Part shown: positions 37,474-46,611 of the stretch, piece after piece
How the letters are laid out: every line of letters begins with the position of its first letter
Position numbering within the stretch: the first letter of the stretch is position 1
Origin: Pseudomonas lopnurensis
GTDB lineage: Bacteria; Pseudomonadota; Gammaproteobacteria; Pseudomonadales; Pseudomonadaceae
Assembly: GCF_015070855.1 (NCBI RefSeq)
Contig: NZ_JADDIX010000066.1
Coordinates: 1-64,000 of the forward strand
Direction of reading: 5' to 3'
Length of the DNA: 64,000 bases
The notes under the pieces: generated by a model
Database searches by the model: none
What the model was told of the DNA's origin: nothing
Seen by the model: the letters and a program-made list of their open reading frames with translations, nothing else
Program-made: the position numbers and the translations under genes

Positions 37474-40400
37474 ATGAACAAATACAAGACGGCAATTATC
37501 ACGAACCATTCCCTGCGCTACTTCGCAGGCTCGGAGCTGGTCACCCTCGACATGGCGAGAGTGTTGACCAGCATGGGCTGGAAGGTTCATGTGGGATGTT
37601 TCGAACTGGGCCAGCCGCTGCGTGAGCTGTTCGATGCCTTCGAGGTCGGCTGGATCGACCTGAACAAGAGTGCCATCGATCTGGATAGCGAGGTGGGGCT
37701 GCTTTGGGGGCACCACTTCACGACCTTCGATCGATTGCTCGTCGATTATGGCCTGCGGCCCCGACGGGTCGTCTATTCGTCCCTGTCTTCCTTCGAACCG
37801 CTGGAAGCCCCTCCCTTGTACTTCCAGTGGCTGAGTGGCATCAGCGCCAACTCGCTGGAGACACGGGAATGTCTTCTTCAGCTCGGGGTGAGCAGCGATA
37901 AGGTCTTTCTGTTTGAAAATTGTGTACTTGACCACTACTTCGAAATGAAGCGGGCACGCCAGTATGCGGGTTTGGAGCGAGTGGCGGTCGTATCGAATCA
38001 CGTACCACGGGAAGTGACGAAGGCGATGCGCCTTCTGGCGGCTCATGCACATGTCGACATCTACGGTTTTTCCCATAAAAGCGTCCAGATGACTCCGGAG
38101 CTGCTGCAGGAGTATGACCTTGTCGTGACAATCGGCAGGACGGTGCAGCAATGCTTCGCGCTGAAAGTTCCCATCTATTGTTACGATCGATTTGGCGGGC
38201 CCGGATATATCGACGTATCGAACTTCGATTTGGCGGCTGCATACAACTTCTCCGGACGATGCTGTAAGCGGGAAATGGTTGCGGAAGAATTGTGCGCCGA
38301 TATATTGAATGGCTATGAGGCCGCTCGCTCCAATCTTGCATATTTGCAGGAAGCCGCGCGTAGAAGATTCAGATTCTCATCCACTACTCATGAACTCTTG
38401 CGGTTCGTTGAATCGAGTGAGTACGGCGGTATTCCCGAGGCTTTGCAGCGTCTGCTCTCGCGGCATTTACGCTACCACGAGCGAGTATCGACGAAGAAGA
38501 GGAATCCAAAGTCCCTCCCTAGCGCGGTAGACAGTGAGCGGGTCATGGTTTCAACTGAGCCATCAGGTTCGGTTGTTGCTGCCGTCAGAGCCATCGCCTT
38601 CCACCTGCCCCAATACCATCCCATCCCGGAAAATAACCGCTGGTGGGGCAAGGGCTTTACCGAATGGACCAATGTGCGACAGGGCAAGCCGACATTCGAT
38701 GGCCACTACCAGCCGCATGTACCGGCCGAGGAAGTGGGCTACTACGAGCTTGGCGACGTCTCGGTGTTGGCCCGCCAAGCCGCGCTGGCCAGGGAGTACG
38801 GGCTGGAAGGCTTCTGCTTCTACCACTACTGGTTCGACGGCAAGCGCCTGTTGGAGAAGCCCGTCGACCAACTGCTCCGCCATCCGGAGATCGACTTGCC
38901 GTTCTGTCTGTGCTGGGCCAACGAGAACTGGACCCGGCGCTGGGATGGCGGCGACCAGGAAGTGCTCATCGCGCAAAGCTACGACCCCTCCCTGCACGAG
39001 CGTTTCGCCCGCGATCTGGTGCCCTATTTCTCCGATCCGCGCTACATCCGGGTAGATGGCAAGCCGCTTCTGCTCGTCTACCGGGGCGATATCATTCCCG
39101 ATCTCGCCAATACACTGGCGGCGTGGCGGCAGGCCTGGCGGGATGCGGGCATCGGCGAGGTCTACCTGGTCGGCGTCGAAAGCTTCAAGGTCTTTCTGCC
39201 GGAAGAGGTTGGTTTCGATGCCAACTGCGAATTCCTCCCACATCAGGTGGATGCCGTGCGGGTGGCGCCTGACGAGCCGGTGCGCAACCCGACGTTGCCG
39301 TTTCAGTTTCTGGGCGACTACGGCAAACTCGCCGACTACTGGAGCGAGCGGCCGCGACCCCACTACAAGCGTTTTCGCTGCCTGGTGCCGAGCTGGGACA
39401 ACAGCGCCCGCCGGCGCAAGGGGCGTGCGGGGCTGTTCGTCAACGCCACGCCCGAGCGCTATGGCCAGTGGCTCGAACACACCCTGGCGAAAACCTGCGA
39501 GGAGTTCGCGGGCGACGAGCGGCTGGTTTTCATCAACGCCTGGAACGAGTGGGGCGAGGGCTGTCACCTGGAGCCGGATGTCCGCCACGGCAGGGCCTAC
39601 CTGGAGGCGACTCGCAACGCCCTGGACAAGCTGAAGGCGGCGACCGAGATTCCCGTCCGCCCCTATAACCCTTTCCTCGAAGACTACCGGAGTTGGCTCG
39701 CCAGTCGGCAGTTGTCTCACGCAGAGCGCGTCCATCTGCCCGAACGGCTCGCGGCCTGGTCCCATGCCCCCCGCCTGCTGCTGGTGGTGGACTGCCAGGA
39801 TGCCACGGCCGAGGCACTGCGGCAGACCCTGGTGAGCGTCGAGCGACAGGACTATGCCGCAGCTGGTGTATGGCTGCGTGGCGGCGAGCCTCCGGCGCTG
39901 GAGTCTTCCCTGCCGTTGCGCCAGTTGCCCGAGACCTTGGACTGGGCGCAGTTGGATGCGCATCTGACACAGGTGGAGGATGTCGACTGGCTGCTCCTGC
40001 TGCGGGCTGGCGACGAACTGGACGAGCGGGCGTTGCTGCTGCTGGCCGAGCGGATTGTTACCACTCCGGAGCTGGCCTGCTGCTATGTCGACGAAGACCG
40101 ACTCGAAGGCGCCGAGCGGTTCGACCCGTTCTTCAAGCCGGACTTCAACCTGGACCTCATGCGCAGCTATCCATACTGTGGTCGCGTACTGGCCTTCGCC
40201 CGTGGCGGCCTGTTGGCGGCGGGCGGCTTCAGGGGGGCGATGGGCGAACTGAGTCCCCACGACTTGCTATGGCGCCTGTTGGAAACTCGTGGCTTTTCGG
40301 CCATCGGCCACATTGCCGAAGTGCTGGTGCACTGCCGGCAATCGCTGGGGCAGTGGCTCGCGGGTGCACCCGTGCAGGAAGCGAACGCCCGGCTGGTCTC

Positions 40401-42321
40401 CGCGCACCTGTCCCGCCTGGGCGTTGGCCATGCGGTTGGCATCGGAGCCTTGCCGATGATCAACAGGGTAACTTACTCACATACTGGCCAGCCGCTAGTG
40501 TCGATCATCGTGGTCGCTCGTGATCGTTTGCCCCTGTTGCGCCGCTGCGTTGAAAGTCTGGTCGAGAAGACCCGCTATCCTAATTACGAGCTGCTGATCG
40601 TCGACGATGCCAGCGAGACTCCGGAGGCCCGAGCCTGGTTCGAGGGCATGGAGGCGCTGAATAGCGAGCAGGTGCGTATCGTTCGTTGCCCGCATGGCGG
40701 TGGCAGGCCGGCGCTCGACAATCTGGCGGCCGGCCAGGCGCGCGGCGACTATTATCTGCTGCTGGGCTGTGATACCGCGGTGGTCGACCCAGGTTGGTTG
40801 GACGCCCTGCTCAACCATGCCCGGCGTCCGGAGGTAGGCATCGTCGGCCCCCGCCTGACGGCCATCGATGGCAGCGTCCGTCATGCCGGCCTGATCCTGG
40901 GGCTTCAGGGAGCGGTGGGGCTAGCCTTCCAGGGCGAACCCGCCGGTGCGAGCGGATACCTGCATCGGTTGCTGGTGGATCAGAACTACAGTGCGGTCTC
41001 ACGGGATTGCATGATGGTCCGAGCAGAGCTGTGGCGGGAAATCGGCGGCCTGGACGAGGCTCTGTCCGGCGACCTGCAGACGGCGACGGATTTCTGCCTC
41101 AAGGCGCATCAGGCCGGCTATCTGACGATCTGGACGCCGTATGCCGAATTGCTCCAGGGTAGCACTGCCGACCAGGCCGACCCGGTGGTTGCCGGCGGCG
41201 ATGAGGATAGGCTGTACGAGCGCTGGTTGCCCAGGATTGCCCAGGATCCAGCCTATAGTCCCGCCCTGAGCCTGAACAGCGGCTTCGTCCTGGCCGCGGA
41301 GTCGGAACGGTTACCCTGGCAGCCCTTTGCCGAGCGGGCCGTACCATCGTTCCTGTGCTATGCGGCGGATGCGTTTGGTAGCGGCCAGTACCGGGTCGTC
41401 CAGCCGTTCGCAGCGCTGGAGCGCGAGGGCCATGCTCAAGGCATGATTAGCAGCTACTTGCTCTCACCCGCCCACTTCGAGCGCATGCGTCCCGATGCTG
41501 TGGTGTTGCAGCGACAGTACGGTCCGCGCGGGATCGAACATATCGAAAAGCTGAAACGCCTGTCGCCGGCCTTCCGTGTTTTCGAACTGGACGACTACCT
41601 CCTCGAATTGCCGAGCGCCAGTGTGCACAGAGCGAATTTCAGCGGTGACATTGCCTCGGTGTTGGCCAGGGCGGTGTCCTTGTGTGACCGCTTGGTGGTG
41701 TCTACCGAGCCCCTTGCGCACGCGCTGCAACATATGCATTCGGATATTCGAGTGTTGCCCAATCGCCTGCATCCGGCATGGTGGTCGCTGCAGGGTGGGC
41801 GCCGGCTATCCGGGAAGCCGAGGGTAGGCTGGGCGGGTGGCATAGGGCATGGCGGTGACCTGGCGCTGCTCGCCGAGGTGGTCAAGGCGCTGGCGGCGGA
41901 AGTGGACTGGGTATTCATGGGCATGTGTCCGGAGGAGCTGCTGCCCCATGTCGCCGAGTACCATCCCGGCGTCCATTTCGATGAATATCCCCGGCGTTTG
42001 GCGGGGCTCGATCTGGACTTGGCGCTGGCGCCGCTGGAGGATAACCGTTTCAATGTCTGCAAGAGCAACCTGCGTCTGCTCGAGTATGGCGCCTGTGGTT
42101 TTCCAGTGGTATGCAGCGACATCGATCCGTATCGCGGTGTGCTTCCGGTCACCCGAGTGCGCAATCGTGCCGAGGATTGGCTGGAAGCCATCCGTGCCCA
42201 TCTGGCCGAACCGGATGCCAGCCGTCGGCAGGGTGTCGAGCTCCAGGCACGGGTGCGCGAGGAATGGCTGCTGACGGCGGACGCAGCATTGGCGTGGGGT
42301 AGGGCCTGGCTGCCGGATTGA
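37474..42321 (+). CDS. Giant multi-domain glycosyltransferase (predicted flagellin glycan assembly)
   Basis: Predicted 1615-aa cytoplasmic protein with several glycosyltransferase modules. Residues about 1-330 form a GT-B-like domain (SLRYFAGSELVTLDMARVL start). Residues about 362-722 form a WbsX-type domain (WWGKGFTEWTNV, FCFYHYWFDGKRLLEKP, NAWNEWGEGCHLEPD). Residues about 765-1000 look like a GT2-like fold (YVDEDRL...KPDFNLDLMRSYPYCG). A GT2 domain follows at about 1007-1270 (VSIIVVARDRLPLLRRCVESL, ELLIVDDASE). A C-terminal GT4-like domain covers about 1290-1615. P. aeruginosa carries a comparable giant glycosyltransferase between flgL and fliC for flagellin glycosylation, so the role is inferred from domains and position. 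The first third appears less GC-rich than the rest, hinting at a chimera. Confidence 0.88.
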   Translation: MNKYKTAIITNHSLRYFAGSELVTLDMARVLTSMGWKVHVGCFELGQPLRELFDAFEVGWIDLNKSAIDLDSEVGLLWGHHFTTFDRLLVDYGLRPRRVVYSSLSSFEPLEAPPLYFQWLSGISANSLETRECLLQLGVSSDKVFLFENCVLDHYFEMKRARQYAGLERVAVVSNHVPREVTKAMRLLAAHAHVDIYGFSHKSVQMTPELLQEYDLVVTIGRTVQQCFALKVPIYCYDRFGGPGYIDVSNFDLAAAYNFSGRCCKREMVAEELCADILNGYEAARSNLAYLQEAARRRFRFSSTTHELLRFVESSEYGGIPEALQRLLSRHLRYHERVSTKKRNPKSLPSAVDSERVMVSTEPSGSVVAAVRAIAFHLPQYHPIPENNRWWGKGFTEWTNVRQGKPTFDGHYQPHVPAEEVGYYELGDVSVLARQAALAREYGLEGFCFYHYWFDGKRLLEKPVDQLLRHPEIDLPFCLCWANENWTRRWDGGDQEVLIAQSYDPSLHERFARDLVPYFSDPRYIRVDGKPLLLVYRGDIIPDLANTLAAWRQAWRDAGIGEVYLVGVESFKVFLPEEVGFDANCEFLPHQVDAVRVAPDEPVRNPTLPFQFLGDYGKLADYWSERPRPHYKRFRCLVPSWDNSARRRKGRAGLFVNATPERYGQWLEHTLAKTCEEFAGDERLVFINAWNEWGEGCHLEPDVRHGRAYLEATRNALDKLKAATEIPVRPYNPFLEDYRSWLASRQLSHAERVHLPERLAAWSHAPRLLLVVDCQDATAEALRQTLVSVERQDYAAAGVWLRGGEPPALESSLPLRQLPETLDWAQLDAHLTQVEDVDWLLLLRAGDELDERALLLLAERIVTTPELACCYVDEDRLEGAERFDPFFKPDFNLDLMRSYPYCGRVLAFARGGLLAAGGFRGAMGELSPHDLLWRLLETRGFSAIGHIAEVLVHCRQSLGQWLAGAPVQEANARLVSAHLSRLGVGHAVGIGALPMINRVTYSHTGQPLVSIIVVARDRLPLLRRCVESLVEKTRYPNYELLIVDDASETPEARAWFEGMEALNSEQVRIVRCPHGGGRPALDNLAAGQARGDYYLLLGCDTAVVDPGWLDALLNHARRPEVGIVGPRLTAIDGSVRHAGLILGLQGAVGLAFQGEPAGASGYLHRLLVDQNYSAVSRDCMMVRAELWREIGGLDEALSGDLQTATDFCLKAHQAGYLTIWTPYAELLQGSTADQADPVVAGGDEDRLYERWLPRIAQDPAYSPALSLNSGFVLAAESERLPWQPFAERAVPSFLCYAADAFGSGQYRVVQPFAALEREGHAQGMISSYLLSPAHFERMRPDAVVLQRQYGPRGIEHIEKLKRLSPAFRVFELDDYLLELPSASVHRANFSGDIASVLARAVSLCDRLVVSTEPLAHALQHMHSDIRVLPNRLHPAWWSLQGGRRLSGKPRVGWAGGIGHGGDLALLAEVVKALAAEVDWVFMGMCPEELLPHVAEYHPGVHFDEYPRRLAGLDLDLALAPLEDNRFNVCKSNLRLLEYGACGFPVVCSDIDPYRGVLPVTRVRNRAEDWLEAIRAHLAEPDASRRQGVELQARVREEWLLTADAALAWGRAWLPD

Positions 42322-42335
42322 AGAGGGAGCGCGAC

Positions 42336-42480
42336 GGTCCCGGACGTTCTTTTTATCCATGCATTGCCGCGACTCGGGAGAAGCGCAAGGGCCTCTCGAG
42401 CGTAGGAGCCCGGGGACGCCTGGTTCTGCTGGCTATCCGGACCACCATCGCCGATGATCGCCGGCAAGCCGGCTCCTACG
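42336..42480 (+). repeat. MITE-like element, copy 2 (degenerate)
   Basis: 145 bases aligning with the inner part of the element at 48795-48990: GGACGTTC, then GCCGCGACTCGGGAGAAG, then GACCACCATCGCCGATGATC, ending in the REP terminus GGCTCCTACG. Both outer ends have decayed. It lies just after the giant glycosyltransferase gene. Confidence 0.7.
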
Positions 42481-42638
42481 GGTTCGGTGTGCACATGCGG
42501 CTTTCTGGAGGCGTGACCTGAGGCGACAGGTGCTCCAGGCAGATTTGTTGCAACCCGCCGAACGGCCTGTTCCGGAAAGCGTTTTCCGCTGCTTGACATG
42601 CAGCGAGGGAGTTGGCACGAAAAAATCGAAAAAAATGC

Positions 42639-42665
42639 TAAAGGATTGTCGGGCCACGACGATAA
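42639..42665 (+). promoter_or_regulatory. Sigma28 (FliA) promoter of fliC
   Basis: TAAA-N15-GACGATAA differs from the FliA consensus TAAA-N15-GCCGATAA at one position, with exact spacing. It predicts an untranslated leader of about 75 bases before fliC. Confidence 0.92.
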
Positions 42666-42746
42666 ACCCAGTGAAAGCTCTCTAGGCCATCCCGGGCGGT
42701 TGCCAAGGCCGGGAGTCGTACAAGCCCACACCACGAGGTTCTCGTC

Positions 42747-44195
42747 ATGGCTCTTACCGTCAACACCAACGTTGCATCGCTTAATACCCAGAAAAACCTG
42801 AACCGGGCCTCCGAGGCCCTGTCCACCACCATGCAGCGCCTGTCCAGCGGCCTGAAGATCAACAGCGCCAAGGACGATGCCGCCGGCCTGCAGATCTCCA
42901 ACCGCCTGACCAGCCAGATCAATGGTCTGAACGTGGCGACCAAGAACGCCAACGATGGCATTTCCATCGCCCAGACCGCCGAAGGCGCCATGCAGGAATC
43001 CACCAACATCCTGCAGCGCATGCGCGAACTGGCTCTCCAATCGGCCAACGGTTCCAACAGCGCCGAAGACCGTGCTTCCCTGCAGTCCGAATACGCTGCG
43101 CTTACCACCGAGCTGACCCGTATCGCCGAAACCACTACCTTTGGTGGGCGCAACCTGTTGGATGGCTCCTTCGGTACCACCAGCTTCCAGGTCGGCGCCA
43201 ACGCCAACGAGACCATCAACGTGACCCTGGGCAACATCTCGGCCACCAAGATCGGTTCCCAGCAGGTTCAGAGCCAGGCTATCACCCCGTCCGCCTCCGG
43301 TGTTACCGGTGGCGCCATAACCGTGACTGGTAGTGGCGAGACCAAGTCGATCACCGTGGATGCTGGAGCCTCGGCCAAGGACATCGCCAAGCAACTGGAC
43401 GGTGCCGTGACCGGCTTGAGCGCCTCGGCTCGCACCGTAGCCCAACTGGAGGTGCCTGCTGCCGCCTCGGGTACGCCGGCCAACTTCAGTATCACGGTGG
43501 GCGATTCCAAGGCCATCGATATGATCGGCGTGACCGATAACGCCAGCCTGGCCGAGCAACTCAGCTCCAACGCCTCTGCTCTGGGTATCAGCGTCAACTT
43601 CAACGAAGACACCGACGAGCTTTCCATCACCTCGGATACTGGCGAGAACATCGTCTTCGGCGCTGTGAGCACAACTGGCGTTACCACCGAATATGGTGGT
43701 GTCACGGTGAACGTGCAGGATGGTTCGGGCAAGTATGCGGCGTCGGGTACTGCTATTGATGAGGACTTCATCGCTACCGGTGCAGTGGAATTGAACTCCT
43801 CCAAGTCGTACTCGCTGGCGGGTGATGGCGTGGATGGGCTGTTCGCGGAGACTGGCACCACCACTGCCTCCTCGAAGCTGACCAGCGTTGCCGACAGCAG
43901 CATCACGACCGCAGAAGGGGCGCAAAGCGCCATTGCGGTGATCGACAAGGCGATCTCCAATATCGACACCCAGCGCGCCGACCTCGGTGCCGTGCAGAAC
44001 CGCTTCGACAGCACCGTTTCCAACCTGCAGAGCATTGTGGAGAACTCCACTTCCGCCCGCAGCCGGATCCAGGATGCCGACTTCGCCGCGGAAACCGCCG
44101 AGCTGACCAAGCAGCAGACCCTGCAACAGGCTTCCACCGCCATCCTGGCTCAGGCCAACCAGTTGCCTTCGTCGGTGCTGAGCCTGCTTCAGTAA
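42747..44195 (+). CDS. fliC: Flagellin
   Basis: Predicted 482-aa filament subunit. The N-terminal D0/D1 region (1-165) includes [17 protein letters not shown], the segment equivalent to the TLR5-recognised patch. The variable D2/D3 region (about 170-385) is rich in Ser/Thr, the usual O-glycosylation targets. The C-terminal D1/D0 region ends [19 protein letters not shown]. It is driven by a sigma28 promoter and followed by a terminator. The upstream sulfotransferase/glycosyltransferase operon is the likely modification machinery. Confidence 0.98.
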   Translation: MALTVNTNVASLNTQKNLNRASEALSTTMQRLSSGLKINSAKDDAAGLQISNRLTSQINGLNVATKNANDGISIAQTAEGAMQESTNILQRMRELALQSANGSNSAEDRASLQSEYAALTTELTRIAETTTFGGRNLLDGSFGTTSFQVGANANETINVTLGNISATKIGSQQVQSQAITPSASGVTGGAITVTGSGETKSITVDAGASAKDIAKQLDGAVTGLSASARTVAQLEVPAAASGTPANFSITVGDSKAIDMIGVTDNASLAEQLSSNASALGISVNFNEDTDELSITSDTGENIVFGAVSTTGVTTEYGGVTVNVQDGSGKYAASGTAIDEDFIATGAVELNSSKSYSLAGDGVDGLFAETGTTTASSKLTSVADSSITTAEGAQSAIAVIDKAISNIDTQRADLGAVQNRFDSTVSNLQSIVENSTSARSRIQDADFAAETAELTKQQTLQQASTAILAQANQLPSSVLSLLQ

Positions 44196-44212
44196 GCGGG
44201 TTGGGATAGAAC

Positions 44213-44244
44213 AAGGGGAAGCGCTCAGGCCTTCCCCTTTTCCC
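44213..44244 (+). terminator. Terminator of fliC
   Basis: 9-bp stem AAGGGGAAG / CTTCCCCTT with a 9-base loop and a following TTTTC, starting 17 bases after the fliC stop. Confidence 0.85.
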
Positions 44245-44262
44245 GTTGAGAGGTGACATTCC

Positions 44263-44628
44263 ATGACCATTCAGCTCGTTACCCATGCTCAGCCGGTGCA
44301 GGTGCCCCAGTCGACCGCAGGCGGTTCCGCTGCGGATCACTTGGTTCGTGCCAGCGGTAATGGCGCAGAGAGCCAGCCCGCAGCGGTGCAGGGCGGCGTG
44401 GACCAGCGCCAGCTGCTCGACACGGCCGTAGCCAGCATGCAGAGCTTTGCCCAGTCCGTCAGCCGCGATCTCGACTTCAGCGTCGACGAGGCCAGTGGCC
44501 GGGTAGTCGTGCAGGTGATCGATAGCGAGTCCGGCACACTTATCCGTCAGATTCCCTCTGAGGAGGTGCTGAAACTGGCGGAACATCTGGAAGATTTTCG
44601 CAGCCTGCTGTTGAGGGATCGGGCGTGA
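44263..44628 (+). CDS. flaG: FlaG-family protein
   Basis: Predicted 121-aa protein of the FlaG family, found between fliC and fliD in polar flagellates and linked to filament length control. The N-terminal 50 residues are variable; the conserved core is DLDFSVDEASGRVVVQVIDS...GTLIRQIPSEEVLKLAEHL (about 65-112). The order fliC-flaG-fliD matches that of P. aeruginosa. Confidence 0.93.
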   Translation: MTIQLVTHAQPVQVPQSTAGGSAADHLVRASGNGAESQPAAVQGGVDQRQLLDTAVASMQSFAQSVSRDLDFSVDEASGRVVVQVIDSESGTLIRQIPSEEVLKLAEHLEDFRSLLLRDRA

Positions 44629-44688
44629 TGGCCGGCTAATTGCTTGGGTCCCATGCAATTGTCAATTTACAGACGCAAGAGGTGAAAG

Positions 44689-46101
44689 ATGGCTGTCAGC
44701 ACCATCACAGGGCTCGGTTCGGGGCTCGATATCGACTCTCTGGTCACGGCCATTGCCGATGCGCAGAAGGCGCCCAAGCAGGCACAGATCGATCGGCTGA
44801 CTGCCAAGAACGAAACGACGCTATCCGCGGTGGGTACGCTCAAAAGCGCGCTGGAAACTTTCGAAGCGTCAATGGCGGCCCTGACCAGCGTTTCGTCCAG
44901 CTTCGATGCATTTAGCGCGACGTCATCCGGGAGTTCGGTGGCGTCTGTTACAGCGGGGAGTGGTGCTGTCACGGGTTCCTACGCCCTGGAAGTGAATAGT
45001 CTGGCCACAGGCTCGAAGGTCGCGACCGCAAGCTTCAGCACCGGTGCTTCGACAGCCTTCGCTTCGGGCGGCGATCTCACCATCGGCATCGGCGACAATA
45101 CCTCCTACACCGTGAGCGTGAAGGCTGGAGCCACGCTGACCGAAATTCGCGATGCGATCAACTCGCAACTGTCGTCCTCGGCGGGAATCAGCGCCAACAT
45201 CGTCACCGACTCCAATGGCTCGCGTCTGGTTCTGTCCTCCGAAACCACGGGTGAAGGGACCGATCTGCACGTGTCCGGTACGGACGATCTCGCTGCGCTC
45301 GATATCAACAATACCTTCGACGAGGACGGCAATCGGGTATTGAGCAAGCAGAGCGGAACGGACGCCGGCTACATAACCCTGTCGTCTAATGCGTCCTACA
45401 CGCTCGACGGGCTCGAGCTCAGCAGTTCGACCAATACCGTCACCGCCTTGAGCGGGCTTACCATCAAGCTGACGGGCGAGGGCAGTTCGACGCTTACCGT
45501 TGGGGCCAATACCGATGGATTGAAGACCTCGGTCGAGAGTTTCGTCACCGCCTATAACACGCTCATGACGATCACCAACGCGCTGACCAAGGTGTCGGCG
45601 ACCGACGATGGAAGCTCGACGGAGGCGGGGGCGATGGTTGGCGATGCCTCGGTCCGGTCCCTGCTGACGTCGATACGCAGCGCCTTGAGCGATACGTCTG
45701 GTGCCAGTGGAAATCTGAGCGTTCTGGCCCAGCTCGGCGTCACCACCAACAAGGATGGCACGCTTGCAATCGATGACGACAAGCTGACCAGCTCCCTGGA
45801 GAGCAATTATGCCGACGTCAAGGAATTCTTCGCTGGCAGTAACGGGTTGCTCTCTCGCCTGGGTAGCGTTACGGGCGTCTATACCGCTTCTGGTGGATTG
45901 CTCGAGACGCGCGAGGAGAATATCCAGAACACGCTCAATGACCTCACGACGCAACAAGAGACGCTCGACCGCCGAATCGAGTCCGTCACAGCCTCGCTAT
46001 ATACCAAGTACAACAATATGGACACATTGGTCGCGCAATTGCAGGCTACGAGCGAAAGCATTCTTGCGACGTTGAATGCGCTGAATAATTCGGACGATTG
46101 A
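44689..46101 (+). CDS. fliD: Flagellar filament cap protein FliD
   Basis: Predicted 470-aa cap protein (HAP2) that folds flagellin at the filament tip. The N terminus has STITGLGSGLDIDSLVTAIA; the C-terminal region has LLSRLGSVTGVYTASGGLLETREENI and the helical YTKYNNMDTLVAQLQATSESI. The central domain is variable and is adhesive (mucin-binding) in P. aeruginosa. The neighbours expected downstream (fliS, fliT, fleQ) are missing; instead a fragment of another fliD 3' end lies 4 bases after the stop. Confidence 0.96.
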   Translation: MAVSTITGLGSGLDIDSLVTAIADAQKAPKQAQIDRLTAKNETTLSAVGTLKSALETFEASMAALTSVSSSFDAFSATSSGSSVASVTAGSGAVTGSYALEVNSLATGSKVATASFSTGASTAFASGGDLTIGIGDNTSYTVSVKAGATLTEIRDAINSQLSSSAGISANIVTDSNGSRLVLSSETTGEGTDLHVSGTDDLAALDINNTFDEDGNRVLSKQSGTDAGYITLSSNASYTLDGLELSSSTNTVTALSGLTIKLTGEGSSTLTVGANTDGLKTSVESFVTAYNTLMTITNALTKVSATDDGSSTEAGAMVGDASVRSLLTSIRSALSDTSGASGNLSVLAQLGVTTNKDGTLAIDDDKLTSSLESNYADVKEFFAGSNGLLSRLGSVTGVYTASGGLLETREENIQNTLNDLTTQQETLDRRIESVTASLYTKYNNMDTLVAQLQATSESILATLNALNNSDD

Positions 46102-46105
46102 TGGA

Positions 46106-46162
46106 TATACCAAGTCCAATAATATGGACACATTGGCGGCACTGAACGAAAGGGATTGCTGA
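46106..46162 (+). pseudogene. fliD: Remnant of a second fliD 3' end
   Basis: The 19 codons read YTKSNNMDTLAALNERDC and stop. The first ten residues match the YTKYNNMDTL near the C terminus of the intact FliD, also at DNA level (ATATGGACACATTGG is identical at 46014 and 46123). The rest is a different FliD-like tail. This looks like the old 3' end of a replaced fliD allele or a duplication scar. Confidence 0.65.
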
Positions 46163-46225
46163 TGCATGTGTGAGGTATGTCGCATACCTGGAAGGAGGCT
46201 GTTGACTCTTGTTCTTGTATAGCTA

Positions 46226-46269
46226 ATGTCGATTCCGCCGCTCCGGAAACGGCGCGGCGGAATCGACAT
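46226..46269. repeat. Perfect 15-bp palindrome upstream of comEA
   Basis: Arms ATGTCGATTCCGCCG / CGGCGGAATCGACAT separated by 14 bases, 24 bases before the comEA start codon. No T-run follows in either direction, so it is not a standard terminator. Confidence 0.75.
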
Positions 46270-46293
46270 ACTCCATTTCATAAGGACATGAAC

Positions 46294-46611
46294 ATGACCA
46301 AGGTTTTTCTTGCCGCTGTGGCTTTCGCATTGCTTGCCAGTGCCTCCCTCTCCAGCCATGCCGCTCCCCAATCCAGCCCCGCCGATGTGTCTGCCGCGGC
46401 AGTCGCCCAAGCGGCAACGGTGAATCTCAATACGGCCGATGCGGAAACGCTCAACCGCGAGCTGAAAGGCATCGGCGCGACCAAAGCCCAGGCCATCGTT
46501 GCCTATCGCGAGGAGCACGGCCCGTTCACTTCGCTGGACGAGCTGCTGGAAGTCAAAGGCATCGGTGCTTCCACGCTGGAGCAGAACCGCGGCAAGCTCG
46601 CTCTCCAGTAA
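46294..46611 (+). CDS. ComEA-like helix-hairpin-helix protein
   Basis: Predicted 105-aa exported DNA-binding protein. A signal peptide covers about residues 1-23 (ends SHA-A). The C-terminal 65 residues hold two helix-hairpin-helix motifs: LNTADAETLNRELKGIGATKAQAIV and FTSLDELLEVKGIGASTLE. ComEA binds incoming DNA in the periplasm of competent bacteria. ATG 46294 is chosen since AAGGA lies 7 bases ahead; the ATG at 46288 is too close. In P. aeruginosa the homologue sits beside the O-antigen locus, so its place next to flagellin genes here reflects a different gene order. Confidence 0.85.
   Translation: MTKVFLAAVAFALLASASLSSHAAPQSSPADVSAAAVAQAATVNLNTADAETLNRELKGIGATKAQAIVAYREEHGPFTSLDELLEVKGIGASTLEQNRGKLALQ

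Noticed and set aside
41595-44270. 891-codon minus-strand frame covering fliC and the end of the glycosyltransferase
   Set aside because: Shadow of fliC; it would also span the sigma28 promoter and MITE copy 2.
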